Both the position numbers and the translations under genes were made by a program. Positions 19,006-28,337 of a stretch of 64,000 bases of DNA are shown here, one piece after another. The stretch's first letter is position 1; each line of letters starts with the position of its first letter. The stretch spans positions 149,816-213,815 of the forward strand of contig JALENY010000010.1 of NCBI GenBank assembly GCA_022767285.1, written 5' to 3'. The notes under the pieces were generated by a model. It saw nothing but the letters and a program-made list of their open reading frames with translations. It made no database searches and was not told the DNA's origin. The DNA comes from Lachnospiraceae bacterium. Its GTDB lineage: Bacteria > Bacillota > Clostridia > Lachnospirales > Lachnospiraceae.

Positions 19006-20778
19006 ATGTCCGGAGAGAAAACCTACAATCGAAAAAAAGTGCTTCTGGTTTTTCTCATCTGTGCGGTTATGCTTTTGGGTCTGGCTGGACGGCTGGTTTA
19101 CCTGATGGTGTTCAAAGGGGAATATTATACAGAAAAGGCAGAAACCCTCCATGAACGAGAGCGCGATATCAAGGCAGCCCGTGGGCGTATTCTGGATGCC
19201 AATGGCGTGATTCTGGCGGACAACCGGACGGTCTGTACCGTGTCTGCCATCCACAGTCAGATCGAAGACCCGGAAGCGGTTATCGCCATGCTGCAGAAAG
19301 AACTGGGGATTGACGAGGCAGCAGCGCGCAAAAGGGTGGAAAAAGTCTCATCTATCGAGAGGGTGAAAACCAATGTGGATAAGGCGATCGGTGACAGGAT
19401 TCGGGCTTATGGTCTGGCCGGAGTAAAAGTGGATGAGGATTACAAACGGTACTATCCCTTTGGAAGCCTGGCATCCAAAGTACTTGGATTTACCGGTGGC
19501 GATAATCAGGGAATTATTGGCCTGGAAGTGACTTATGATGATATTCTGACCGGTATCAATGGACAGATACTGACCCTGACCGATGCCCGCGGAATTGAGT
19601 TGGATGGTGCAGGGGAAAGGCGAGTGGAACCGGTGCCGGGCTATGATCTGCAGATCAGTCTGGATTATAACATCCAGATGTATGCCCAGCAGGCCGCTTT
19701 AAAAGTAATGGAAGAAAAACAGGCGGAACGAGTGTCCATCATTCTTATGAATCCTCAGAACGGGGAAATCTATGCCATGGTAAATGTGCCGGAATTTGAC
19801 TTAAATGATCCATTTACCCTTCCGTTTGATGTATCGGTGGAGAACGGTGAAAACCGGGAGCAGAGTATTCAGGATGCATTGAACCGGATGTGGAGAAATC
19901 CCGCCATCAATGATACCTATGAGCCGGGATCAACGTTCAAAATTTTTACGGCTGCTGCAGGTCTTGAGGAAGGCGTGGTCACGCTGGAAGACCGTTTTCA
20001 GTGCGGCGGGTATCGGGTGGTGGAAGACAGGCGCATCCATTGCCATAAGAGGAGCGGCCACGGATCCGAATCCTTTCTGGAAGGGGCACAGAATTCCTGT
20101 AACCCGGTATTTATTGATGTGGGGCTGCGTCTGGGCGTTGACAATGTATACAAATATTTTGAAAAGATGAATCTTCTGGAAAAAACGGGAATCGATCTTC
20201 CGGGTGAGGCTGCTACCATCATGCATAAAAAAGAAAATGTGGGTCTGGTGGAGCTGGCGACCATATCCTTCGGGCAATCCTTTCAGATCACACCGATACA
20301 GCTTTTGACCATGGCCAGTATGGTGGTCAACGGAGGGACCCAGGTCACACCGCATTTTGGCGTCCGCGTGCTGGATGAAAATGGGCAGATTGTGGAAACC
20401 TTACAGTATGAATCGGAAGAAAATGTGATATCAAAAGAGACTTCCGATACAATGCGTTATATTCTGGAACATGTAGTGTCGGACGGTTCCGGGAAAAATG
20501 CTTATATTGAGGGTTATGCCATCGGCGGGAAGACAGCTACTTCCCAGACGCTTCCGAGAAGTGCCAACCGCTATATCTCATCTTTTGTAGGGTTTGCACC
20601 GGCACAGGATCCGCAGATCATTGGCGCCTGTATTATCACGGATCCAAAAGGTATCTATTACGGCGGAACGATAGCGGCTCCTGTGATACGGGATATTTAC
20701 GAAAACATTCTGCCATACCTGGGAATTCAAAAAAGTGGAGAAGAAAGCGCTTCGGGAACAGCGGGGGAAGCCAACTAA
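19006..20778 (+). CDS. Second class B penicillin-binding protein with a KTA motif
   Basis: Membrane-anchored transpeptidase homologous to its upstream neighbour: membrane helix VLLVFLICAVMLLGLAGRLVYL, RGRILDANGVILADN, active-site S309TFK312 and the SCN triad in NSCNPVF. The third motif, normally KTG(T/S), reads K509TATSQT. ATG 19006 follows CGCGGGGGA; a TTG at 18988 is in frame but weaker. 590 residues. Tandem PBPs here suggest one vegetative (FtsI) and one sporulation (SpoVD) enzyme; which is which cannot be told from sequence. Confidence 0.9.
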   Translation: MSGEKTYNRKKVLLVFLICAVMLLGLAGRLVYLMVFKGEYYTEKAETLHERERDIKAARGRILDANGVILADNRTVCTVSAIHSQIEDPEAVIAMLQKELGIDEAAARKRVEKVSSIERVKTNVDKAIGDRIRAYGLAGVKVDEDYKRYYPFGSLASKVLGFTGGDNQGIIGLEVTYDDILTGINGQILTLTDARGIELDGAGERRVEPVPGYDLQISLDYNIQMYAQQAALKVMEEKQAERVSIILMNPQNGEIYAMVNVPEFDLNDPFTLPFDVSVENGENREQSIQDALNRMWRNPAINDTYEPGSTFKIFTAAAGLEEGVVTLEDRFQCGGYRVVEDRRIHCHKRSGHGSESFLEGAQNSCNPVFIDVGLRLGVDNVYKYFEKMNLLEKTGIDLPGEAATIMHKKENVGLVELATISFGQSFQITPIQLLTMASMVVNGGTQVTPHFGVRVLDENGQIVETLQYESEENVISKETSDTMRYILEHVVSDGSGKNAYIEGYAIGGKTATSQTLPRSANRYISSFVGFAPAQDPQIIGACIITDPKGIYYGGTIAAPVIRDIYENILPYLGIQKSGEESASGTAGEAN

Positions 20779-20853
20779 CTCTTGAAAAAGCGGGGCAAAA
20801 GACGTATACTATGTGTGTTGTGAAAGAAAACAAAAGAATTTAAGAGGTGCATT

Positions 20854-21813
20854 ATGTTTGATGTTTCAATGATTATTCCGGTTTTGATCGCTTTTGCGAT
20901 CAGTATAATTCTGGGCCCATTGGTGATTCCTTTCCTGCGCAGACTGAAATTTGGTCAGACTGAGCGAGTGGAAGGCGTTCAGTCTCATCTGAAGAAGGCC
21001 GGCACACCTACCATGGGAGGTATTATCTTTCTGGTGGCAATCACCGTTACGTCCCTTTTCTATGTAAAAGATTATCCAAAGATCATTCCGGTGCTGTTTC
21101 TGACGCTGGGATTTGGCCTGATCGGCTTTCTGGACGATTATCTTAAAGTGGTACTCCATCGTTCTGACGGCCTGCTACCCTGGCAGAAAATGGCATGCCA
21201 GATTATTGTTACCGGCATATTTGCATTTTATATCATTTTTTATACGGATATTTCTCTTGCCATGAAAGTGCCGTTCGTTCCGAACATGATGTGGGATATC
21301 GGATGGCTGGCAGTGCCGTTGTTGTTTATCGCCGTGATCGGTACGGTCAACGGTGTCAATTTTACCGATGGTCTTGACGGGCTGGCTTCCAGTGTTACGA
21401 TCATGGTGGCGACTTTTTTTGCTGTGATCGCAATCGGCACAAAGAGCGGTATCGAACCCATCACCTGTGCGGTGATCGGCGGGCTTTTGGGCTTTTTGCT
21501 GTACAATGTGTATCCGGCAAAAGTATTTATGGGAGACACCGGTTCTCTTGCTCTGGGCGGATTCGTGGCAGGGACTGCGTACTTGCTGCAGATGCCGCTG
21601 TTTATTCTGATCGTTGGCCTGATTTATTTCGTGGAAGTTTTGTCTGTGGCAATGCAGGTGACTTACTTCAAAATAACCCATGGAAAACGTATCTTTAAGA
21701 TGGCGCCCATACATCACCATTTTGAGCTCTGTGGATGGTCCGAAACACGGATCGTTGCTGTGTTTACCGTTGTGACAGCGCTGCTCTGTCTTGTTGCGCT
21801 TATGGCATTATAA
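20854..21813 (+). CDS. mraY: Phospho-N-acetylmuramoyl-pentapeptide transferase
   Basis: Integral membrane enzyme making lipid I from UDP-MurNAc-pentapeptide and undecaprenyl phosphate. About ten hydrophobic segments, with family motifs GTPTMGG, FLDDYLKV, NFTDGLDGLASS, FMGDTGSLALGG and the HHHFE cluster (IHHHFELCG). 319 residues. The ribosome site AAGAGGTG precedes the ATG. Confidence 0.97.
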   Translation: MFDVSMIIPVLIAFAISIILGPLVIPFLRRLKFGQTERVEGVQSHLKKAGTPTMGGIIFLVAITVTSLFYVKDYPKIIPVLFLTLGFGLIGFLDDYLKVVLHRSDGLLPWQKMACQIIVTGIFAFYIIFYTDISLAMKVPFVPNMMWDIGWLAVPLLFIAVIGTVNGVNFTDGLDGLASSVTIMVATFFAVIAIGTKSGIEPITCAVIGGLLGFLLYNVYPAKVFMGDTGSLALGGFVAGTAYLLQMPLFILIVGLIYFVEVLSVAMQVTYFKITHGKRIFKMAPIHHHFELCGWSETRIVAVFTVVTALLCLVALMAL

Positions 21814-21834
21814 CCAATAAATGAGGGAAAGAAC

Positions 21835-23190
21835 ATGGAATTAAAAGGAAAAAAAGTGCTGGTATTTGGCTCCGGACTAAGCGGTATCGGTGCTGCCGAT
21901 CTTCTGGTAAAGGTGGGCGCGGAGCCGGTCATTTATGATGAAAAGAAAGAGAAAAAAACGGAGGACATACTGGCTAAGGTGGAAGAACCGGATCAGGTGC
22001 AGGTGGTTCTCGGGGAACTGCCGGAAGAAATTCTGGATGAGATCAGCCTTGTGGTATTGAGCCCGGGTGTTCCTACGGACATTCCGGCGGTGGACCGTTT
22101 CCGTGAAAGACATCTGACCATCTGGGGCGAGGTGGAACTGGCCTATCAGACAGGAAAGGGGCGCATTCTTGCCATAACAGGGACAAACGGCAAGACTACC
22201 ACCACAGCATTGCTGGGAAAGATCATTGGAGACTATTATGCATCTACCTTTGTGGTAGGAAACATCGGTACCCCCTACACATCCATGGCGCTGGAACAGA
22301 AAGAGGACAGCGTTACCGCAGTGGAGATCAGTAGTTTTCAGCTTGAGACCATACAGGATTTCAAACCGGATGTCAGTGCGATCTTGAATATTACGGAAGA
22401 TCACCTGAACCGCCACCACACCATGGAAGAATACATCCGGGTGAAAGAACTGATCACGAAAAATCAGGACAGCAGCGGTCTGTGTGTCTTGAATTATGAG
22501 GACGAGGTATTAAGAAAATTCGGCGAAAGCCTCACGATTCCGGTATTATTTTTCTCCAGCGCGCGTAAACTGGAGAGAGGCATTTTCCTTGAAGGCGACC
22601 GGATTGTACTGCAGGCAGAAGAACGGGTGGATGTGGCCTGTGTTCGTGACCTGAAACTGATCGGCGTACATAATTATGAGAATGTGATGGCTGCAGTGGC
22701 CATGGCATGGGGAATCGGTGTACCCATGGAGAGCATCCGCAAGAGCATCTGTGAATTCCGCGCCGTTGCCCATCGTATTGAGTATGTGGATGAGAAAAAC
22801 GGTGTTGTCTATTATAACGATTCGAAAGGAACGAATCCCGATGCTGCCATTCGGGCCATCAAAGCTATGGATCGGCCTACCTTGCTGATCGGCGGCGGAT
22901 ATGATAAAAATGCGGATTACACAGAATGGATCCGGTCATTTGACGGAAAGGTTCGTTATCTGGTACTGATCGGTGACACGAAAGAGAAGATCAACGAGAC
23001 GGCAAAAAAATGTGGTTTTACCAATACCGTGCTTCTGGAAAATATGCCCCAGGCACTGGAATTCTGTACCGCCCATGCCAATCCCGGCGACGCGGTGCTG
23101 CTCTCGCCGGCCTGTGCAAGCTGGGGTGAGTTTGATAATTACGAACAGAGAGGAGATCGTTTTAAGGAGTACGTACATAGTTTATCCTGA
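21835..23190 (+). CDS. murD: UDP-N-acetylmuramoylalanine--D-glutamate ligase
   Basis: Cytoplasmic Mur ligase adding D-Glu to UDP-MurNAc-L-Ala with ATP. Rossmann start VLVFGSGLSGIGAADLL, ATP loop AITGTNGKTTTTALLG, the Mur motif ITEDHLNRH, and YYNDSKGTNPDAAIRAI in the C-terminal domain. 451 residues, normal. Confidence 0.97.
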   Translation: MELKGKKVLVFGSGLSGIGAADLLVKVGAEPVIYDEKKEKKTEDILAKVEEPDQVQVVLGELPEEILDEISLVVLSPGVPTDIPAVDRFRERHLTIWGEVELAYQTGKGRILAITGTNGKTTTTALLGKIIGDYYASTFVVGNIGTPYTSMALEQKEDSVTAVEISSFQLETIQDFKPDVSAILNITEDHLNRHHTMEEYIRVKELITKNQDSSGLCVLNYEDEVLRKFGESLTIPVLFFSSARKLERGIFLEGDRIVLQAEERVDVACVRDLKLIGVHNYENVMAAVAMAWGIGVPMESIRKSICEFRAVAHRIEYVDEKNGVVYYNDSKGTNPDAAIRAIKAMDRPTLLIGGGYDKNADYTEWIRSFDGKVRYLVLIGDTKEKINETAKKCGFTNTVLLENMPQALEFCTAHANPGDAVLLSPACASWGEFDNYEQRGDRFKEYVHSLS

Positions 23191-23213
23191 TTTTAGTCAA
23201 ATGGAGTGAGCTT

Positions 23214-24299
23214 TTGCGTAATAAGATCTTTTATTCCGGAAAAAAGCATATGGATTATATACTGGCTGCAGTGGTGCTGGTTCTGGTGGTTTTGGGACTG
23301 GTACTTTTGTTCAGTACCAGTGCATACAATGGGCGGGTCAAATTTCATGATTCCGCCTATTATTTTAAGAAACAGCTTTTTGCGACGATACTGGGACTGT
23401 GTGCCATGTATCTGGTGTCAAGAATGGATTACCGGTTTCTGGTGCGCTTCGCAGTGCTCTTTTATCTGATGTCGATCGTGCTGTCTACACTGGTGTTGTT
23501 TATCGGCGATGAATACAATGGTTCCAAACGATGGCTGTCTTTGGGGCCATTATCTTTTCAGCCCGCAGAATTTGCAAAGCTGGCGGTGATCCTCTTTTTG
23601 ACTTATGTTATCCGTATCAGTAGAAAGAAAAGGGGACTCTGGTTTGTGGTGCGGGTACTTGGTATGGCGCTGCCCATTGTTGGCCTGGTGGGGACCAATA
23701 ACCTGAGTACCGCGGTTATTATTCTGGGTATTGCGGTAATCCTGATTTTTGTGTCAAATCCAAATTACCTGCAGTTTGTGGGCATCGGTGCTGCAGGAAT
23801 TGGTTTTATCGGCATTTTTCTGGCGATGGAGAGTTACCGGCTGGAACGGCTGGCCGTGTGGCGGAACCCAGAGGGATACGACAAGGGATTTCAAACTCTG
23901 CAGGGGCTGATGGCAATTGGAAGCGGCGGACTATTCGGAACAGGTCTTGGCAGCAGCATGCAGAAACTGGGATTTGTGCCGGAGGCACAGAATGATATGA
24001 TTTTTTCTATTATATGTGAAGAATTAGGATTGATGGGAGCCATTCTGGTTATACTGATATTTGGGATCCTGATCTGGCGCCTGGCGGTGACTGCCATGGA
24101 AGCGGAGGATCTGGAGGGACTGCTTGTGGCTGCCGGAATCATGGGGCATCTTGCTCTGCAGGTGATTCTGAATATTGCTGTGGTGACCAATACGATACCA
24201 AATACGGGGATTACCCTGCCCTTTATCAGCTACGGCGGCACTTCAGTTCTGTTTTTGCTGGCCGAGATGGGGCTGGCGCTGAGTGTGAGCAGAAGATAG
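23214..24299 (+). CDS. ftsW: FtsW/RodA/SpoVE-family glycosyltransferase
   Basis: SEDS-family peptidoglycan glycan-strand polymerase with about ten membrane helices. Family segments: GSKRWLSLGPLSFQPAEFAKLA, GGLFGTGLGSSMQKLGFVPEAQNDMIFSIICEELGLMG and FISYGGTSVLFLLAEMG. It starts with TTG; GGAGTGAG lies 3-10 bases upstream and no ATG alternative preserves the N-terminus. SpoVE is an alternative name, given the sporulating host. Confidence 0.93.
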   Translation: MRNKIFYSGKKHMDYILAAVVLVLVVLGLVLLFSTSAYNGRVKFHDSAYYFKKQLFATILGLCAMYLVSRMDYRFLVRFAVLFYLMSIVLSTLVLFIGDEYNGSKRWLSLGPLSFQPAEFAKLAVILFLTYVIRISRKKRGLWFVVRVLGMALPIVGLVGTNNLSTAVIILGIAVILIFVSNPNYLQFVGIGAAGIGFIGIFLAMESYRLERLAVWRNPEGYDKGFQTLQGLMAIGSGGLFGTGLGSSMQKLGFVPEAQNDMIFSIICEELGLMGAILVILIFGILIWRLAVTAMEAEDLEGLLVAAGIMGHLALQVILNIAVVTNTIPNTGITLPFISYGGTSVLFLLAEMGLALSVSRR

Positions 24300-24434
24300 G
24301 ATCGATGCCTGCAGGTGTTTCCGCTTCGCCGGAAGCGGTGATGCAGTTCATTTTCCGGTGATGAACGAGTGTACGGGCACATTTTTTCTTTTTCTGCATA
24401 TAATGATATATAGTGTGTTTCGGGAGTGTTCAGA

Positions 24435-25694
24435 TTGGATTCAATCATTATTCACGGTGGAAAACGTCTGGATGGGACAGTTCGGATACAGGGATCAAAA
24501 AATGCAGTGCTTCCTATGATGTCTGCCTCGGTGCTGCATGACGGTGTCACGGTGCTTGAGGGGTGTCCCCGGATTTCGGATGTCTGCTTTATGACGGAAA
24601 TCCTGAAATGTCTTGGCGCGCAGATCCGATGGGAGGGTCATACTCTATTTATTGACGGAAGCGGGATAAACGCATCCGTGATCCCGGCCATATACGGTGT
24701 GCAGATGCGTTCCTCCGTCACTCTGATGGGCAGCCTTCTGGGACGGATGCACCGTTTTGAGATGCCTTTTCCGGGCGGGTGTGTGATCGGGAAAAGACCC
24801 GTGGACTTACATATTCAGGTTCTGAGATCCCTGGGAGCCAAAGTGGAAGAAAAGGACGGGATACTGCGGGCAAGCTGCGAAAGCCCGGAAGGATTTTGCC
24901 ATGTATTTAAGAAAAAAAGTGTGGGCGCTACGGAAAATGCCATTCTGGCAGCTGTCCGGGCAAAAGGAAAGACTCGTTTGTCCGGCTGTTCGGTGGAACC
25001 GGAAATCATCTGGCTGTGTCGTTTTTTAGAAGCTATGGGTGTCACCATACGGGGTGTGGGAACGGAACACCTGATGATCACCGGAACTGTGAGACTTAAG
25101 GATACGGCTTTCGAAGTCCCGGCTGATCGCATTGTGGCTGGGACGTACCTGATGGCAGGTGCGGCTACCCGCGGTCAGATCATTCTGGAACATGCGCCGG
25201 TTGATGAGATGACGTCAATTCTTGATGCCTATAAGAAAATGGGTGGACAATATGAAGTGAGTAGTGGTAAACTAGTAGCGGACAGCCGGGGGGTACAGAA
25301 ACCGCTGCCCTATATTGAAACCGACGTATATCCGGGTCTGCCCACGGATCTGCAGTCACCGCTTTTGGCGGTACTGGCGGGAATTCCGGGCAGCAGCCAT
25401 GTGAGAGAGACGGTATTTGAGGATCGATATAAAATTATACCGCAGCTGAACCGCATGGGTGCTTCCGTCACTGTTTCGGGGAGAGATGCATATGTGGAAG
25501 GGCAGCCGGGACTGCACGGAGAAAAAGTCAGTGCCAGAGAGCTGCGGGGCGGTGCTGCGCTGGTGATTGCTGCACTGTCGGCACAGGGGGAGTCACAGGT
25601 TCTGAACCGGCATTATATTGAGCGCGGTTACGAAGATATTTGTAAAGACATATGTTCTCTCGGCGGAGAGATCAGAATAGATAAGGATGATTAA
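24435..25694 (+). CDS. murA: UDP-N-acetylglucosamine 1-carboxyvinyltransferase
   Basis: First committed step of peptidoglycan synthesis: adds enolpyruvate from PEP to UDP-GlcNAc. GSKNAVLPMMSASVL (Lys/Asn catalytic) and the active-site loop PGGCVIGKRPVDLHI with Cys116 (Cys115 in E. coli numbering), so a fosfomycin-sensitive form is expected. The predicted TTG start at 24435 lies 8 bases after GGGAG; a GTG at 24426 would overlap that site. The spacer after ftsW (24300-24434) contains TATAAT at 24399 but no -35. Confidence 0.94.
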   Translation: MDSIIIHGGKRLDGTVRIQGSKNAVLPMMSASVLHDGVTVLEGCPRISDVCFMTEILKCLGAQIRWEGHTLFIDGSGINASVIPAIYGVQMRSSVTLMGSLLGRMHRFEMPFPGGCVIGKRPVDLHIQVLRSLGAKVEEKDGILRASCESPEGFCHVFKKKSVGATENAILAAVRAKGKTRLSGCSVEPEIIWLCRFLEAMGVTIRGVGTEHLMITGTVRLKDTAFEVPADRIVAGTYLMAGAATRGQIILEHAPVDEMTSILDAYKKMGGQYEVSSGKLVADSRGVQKPLPYIETDVYPGLPTDLQSPLLAVLAGIPGSSHVRETVFEDRYKIIPQLNRMGASVTVSGRDAYVEGQPGLHGEKVSARELRGGAALVIAALSAQGESQVLNRHYIERGYEDICKDICSLGGEIRIDKDD

Positions 25695-25695
25695 G

Positions 25696-26520
25696 ATGAG
25701 AAAACGAACCAGAAAAAAACGAAAAGAAAATACAAAGCTGATCGGGCTGGTCACGGTGAGCGGTATACTGGTACTGGCAATCTTGCTGTTTTTATTTTTA
25801 TTTCAAATTAATACAGTGACGGTGGAAGGAAATATTCATTATACGGAAGACGAAGTCAAAGCCATGGTCATGGATGATATTTTCTCCGGAAATTCGCTTT
25901 TGTTTTCTCTGACAAAAAGAACCGTGGAAATTGAGAACGTTCCGTTTATGGAGAGCATTCGTGTGGAAATGACAGCCAGAGATGCGATTCGTCTGGTTGT
26001 GACGGAGAAAAATATCGTGGGCTATCTGGCCTGCGACAATGCATACTGGTATTTTGACCGGGACGGTATGGTGGTGGAAAAGACTGCAGAACCGGTCCTG
26101 ACTGCGGAAGAGCGTCTGGAGAAGGCAACTTCGGAAAATGCAGATGAGGGCGTTATTCAGGGCGCGGAACTGCCGGTGAAAAACTTCGTACCTCTGGTGG
26201 AAGGCCTTTCGTTTGAACAGATCACAGTGGGAAAAGAACTGGATATTCCCAATCCCGGTATTTTCAATGCCCTTTCCAGCATCAATCAGATGATAAACAA
26301 AGACAATATTCCGCCGGATAAAGTGGTCTACGATGAAGACAGTAATATTACCCTTGTCTACGGAGACATAGAAGTGCGTTTGGGAAAAGATGAGCAGCTA
26401 GAGGATAAAATGAATACACTGGCCTCTATAATGCCGCAGATGGAAGGCATGTCAGGGGTTCTGCATCTGGAAGATTACAGCACTTCCCAGAGCGGAGTGG
26501 TCTTTGAAAAGAATGAATGA
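25696..26520 (+). CDS. divIB: Cell-division protein DivIB/FtsQ
   Basis: Bitopic divisome protein. A highly basic cytoplasmic tail (MRKRTRKKRKENTK), a membrane helix (LIGLVTVSGILVLAILLFLFLF) and an external POTRA domain beginning INTVTVEGNIHYTEDEVKAMV. A variable insert near residues 125-155 is rich in Glu/Ala. Start at ATG 25696, with AAGGATGA upstream; ATG 25687 is in frame but overlaps that site. 274 residues. Confidence 0.88.
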   Translation: MRKRTRKKRKENTKLIGLVTVSGILVLAILLFLFLFQINTVTVEGNIHYTEDEVKAMVMDDIFSGNSLLFSLTKRTVEIENVPFMESIRVEMTARDAIRLVVTEKNIVGYLACDNAYWYFDRDGMVVEKTAEPVLTAEERLEKATSENADEGVIQGAELPVKNFVPLVEGLSFEQITVGKELDIPNPGIFNALSSINQMINKDNIPPDKVVYDEDSNITLVYGDIEVRLGKDEQLEDKMNTLASIMPQMEGMSGVLHLEDYSTSQSGVVFEKNE

Positions 26521-26555
26521 AATTCTAAAAAATCAGGAAAAATGCAAAAAAAGAG

Positions 26556-26584
26556 TTGATATCTTTAACAAAAAAATATATGAT
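26556..26584 (+). promoter_or_regulatory. Promoter of ftsZ
   Basis: TTGATA (26556-26561) and TATGAT (26579-26584) with a 17-base spacer, 90 bases before the ftsZ start. It indicates ftsZ can be transcribed separately from the rest of the cluster. Confidence 0.65.
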
Positions 26585-26673
26585 ATATCTGAGTGTATCT
26601 ATATTAATTCAGTATTTTGAATATGCCCCGGGGGGTTAGCAATAAACGGGAGTGGAAAAAAGGAGGAAGTACG

Positions 26674-27843
26674 TTGTTAGAAATTATGACAAATGAAGCG
26701 GAATCGGCTGCTAAAATAATCGTTGTAGGTGTTGGCGGCGCAGGTAATAACGCAGTAAACCGCATGGTTGAGGAGACAACCGGCGGTGTGGAATTCGTAG
26801 GTGTCAATACAGATAAACAGGCTTTGACTTTGTGCAAAGCACCGACGGTTGTACAGATCGGTGAAAAACTTACAAAAGGTCTTGGCGCAGGTGCAAAACC
26901 GGAAATCGGTCAGCAGGCTGCGGAAGAGAGTATCGAAGACGTAAAACAGGTGATTCAGGGAGCAGACATGGTATTTGTCACCTGTGGTATGGGCGGCGGA
27001 ACCGGTACCGGTGCAGCTCCGGTCATTGCCGGTGCGGCAAAGAGTATGGGTATCCTGACGGTAGGTGTCGTTACAAAACCGTTCCGTTTTGAAGCAAAAA
27101 CCCGTATGAATAATGCGATGCAGGGAATCGAACGCCTGAGAGAAAATGTGGATACGTTGATTGTCATCCCGAACGATAAACTGCTGGAGATTGTAGACCG
27201 CAGAACTACGATGCCGGAAGCACTGAAAAAAGCAGACGAAGTACTGCAGCAGGCAGTTCAGGGTATTACAGATCTGATCAACCAGCCGGCTCTGATCAAT
27301 CTTGACTTTGCTGATGTTCAGACTGTTATGATCGACAAGGGTATTGCTCATATCGGTATCGGTGAGGCCAAAGGCGATGAAAAGGCACTGGAAGCAGTTC
27401 AGCAGGCAGTTGCCAGCCCGCTTCTGGAGACCACCATTGCAGGAGCTTCCCATGTTATCATCAATATCACCGGAGACATCTCTCTTATGGATGCAAACGA
27501 TGCAGCAAGCTATGTTCAGGAACTGGCAGGCGACGAAGCAAACATTATCTTTGGTGCTATGTATGATGATTCGGATGTTGACTACTGCCGCATCACCGTT
27601 ATTGCAACCGGTCTGGATCAGCAGGTGAAAAAATCCGCACCTGCCGGAGCTGGAAGCACAACAAGAAAGATGCCGACCTTTAGCAATATGTCAGCACCTT
27701 CTTACAGCACACCGAGATATACGGCACCCCAGGCGCCGACTATGCAGATGCCGAATATGACTCTGCCGGAAGCTTCTGTTCCAACCAGCAGTGTACCGAA
27801 AAAAGATATTCAGATTCCGGATTTTCTGAAAAATCGTAAATAA
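26674..27843 (+). CDS. ftsZ: Cell-division GTPase FtsZ
   Basis: Tubulin homologue forming the division ring. [13 protein letters not shown] at the N-terminus, the tubulin signature [16 protein letters not shown], and the T7-loop region. A Ser/Thr/Pro/Met-rich linker leads to the C-terminal anchor peptide [14 protein letters not shown] 26674 is the start: AGGAGG lies 7 bases upstream, and the frame before it shows no conservation. No ftsA is found beside it. 389 residues. Confidence 0.97.
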   Translation: MLEIMTNEAESAAKIIVVGVGGAGNNAVNRMVEETTGGVEFVGVNTDKQALTLCKAPTVVQIGEKLTKGLGAGAKPEIGQQAAEESIEDVKQVIQGADMVFVTCGMGGGTGTGAAPVIAGAAKSMGILTVGVVTKPFRFEAKTRMNNAMQGIERLRENVDTLIVIPNDKLLEIVDRRTTMPEALKKADEVLQQAVQGITDLINQPALINLDFADVQTVMIDKGIAHIGIGEAKGDEKALEAVQQAVASPLLETTIAGASHVIINITGDISLMDANDAASYVQELAGDEANIIFGAMYDDSDVDYCRITVIATGLDQQVKKSAPAGAGSTTRKMPTFSNMSAPSYSTPRYTAPQAPTMQMPNMTLPEASVPTSSVPKKDIQIPDFLKNRK

Positions 27844-27872
27844 TGAAAGAATGTAAATAAGGAAAAAAGCAC

Positions 27873-27921
27873 AGGAGCGCTGCAAAAATAGGCGAGTAAT
27901 TGTCTACGGTGCAGCGCTCCT
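27873..27921 (+). terminator. Hairpin after ftsZ, probable terminator
   Basis: AGGAGCGCTGCA (27873-27884) and its exact complement (27910-27921) enclose a 25-base loop. T-rich bases follow, interrupted (TTATGCGTTTTTT). The long loop and broken T-run lower the certainty. Confidence 0.6.
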
Positions 27922-28083
27922 TTATGCGTTTTTTCAGCAGACAGGATATCCCTATGACCGAAGCGTTTCCGATCATACATTTTCCGGTTCCCGGATGAAT
28001 AATTGTCTTGGAAATCCCAGGAATATGGAAGCCTCTTCTTTGTTTTCATGAAAAAAAGTTCGATAAAAATTTCCTACGACCTG

Positions 28084-28150
28084 AAGAAATTACAAAAATG
28101 CAAGATGAATCGGATAAAAAATGCTGTATTATTATTAGACTTAGTCCAAT
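28084..28150 (+). promoter_or_regulatory. Motif block shared with the region upstream of the COG0523 GTPase
   Basis: Three elements in order: AAGAAATTACAAA (28084-28096), AAAAAATGCT (about 28116-28125) and ATTAGAC-tta-GTCC with partial dyad symmetry (28134-28147). The same three occur in the same order at 29816-29904. They lie about 65-130 bases before the methyltransferase promoter. Confidence 0.4.
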
Positions 28151-28180
28151 AAATCGCGGTTTTTGGGATTTTTATTGAAT

Positions 28181-28209
28181 TTTGCGAATGAATTTGTTAA
28201 TTCGCCAAA
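28181..28209 (+). promoter_or_regulatory. Inverted repeat just upstream of the methyltransferase promoter
   Basis: TTTGCGAAT (28181-28189) and ATTCGCCAAA (28200-28209) form an inverted repeat with one bulged base, ending 6 bases before the -35 box. The position suits an activator or repressor operator. Confidence 0.45.
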
Positions 28210-28214
28210 TCCTA

Positions 28215-28242
28215 TTGACCCCAAACAAATAAAAAATATAAT
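28215..28242 (+). promoter_or_regulatory. Promoter of the URO-D/thioredoxin gene
   Basis: TTGACC (28215-28220) and consensus TATAAT (28237-28242) with a 16-base spacer. The predicted RNA start near 28249 leaves an approximately 88-base leader before ATG 28338. Confidence 0.75.
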
Positions 28243-28337
28243 AGATTATAGATGAAATGAACGAAAATCTTAAAATTTTACAAAAGATGCAGAATGAAAA
28301 TTTTAAGAAATTTCTCAAAGAAAGGCAGGATCATAAA

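Noticed and set aside
24399..24404. TATAAT upstream of murA as a promoter
   Set aside because: No -35 box at 15-19 bases and no proper extended -10; left as a remark only.
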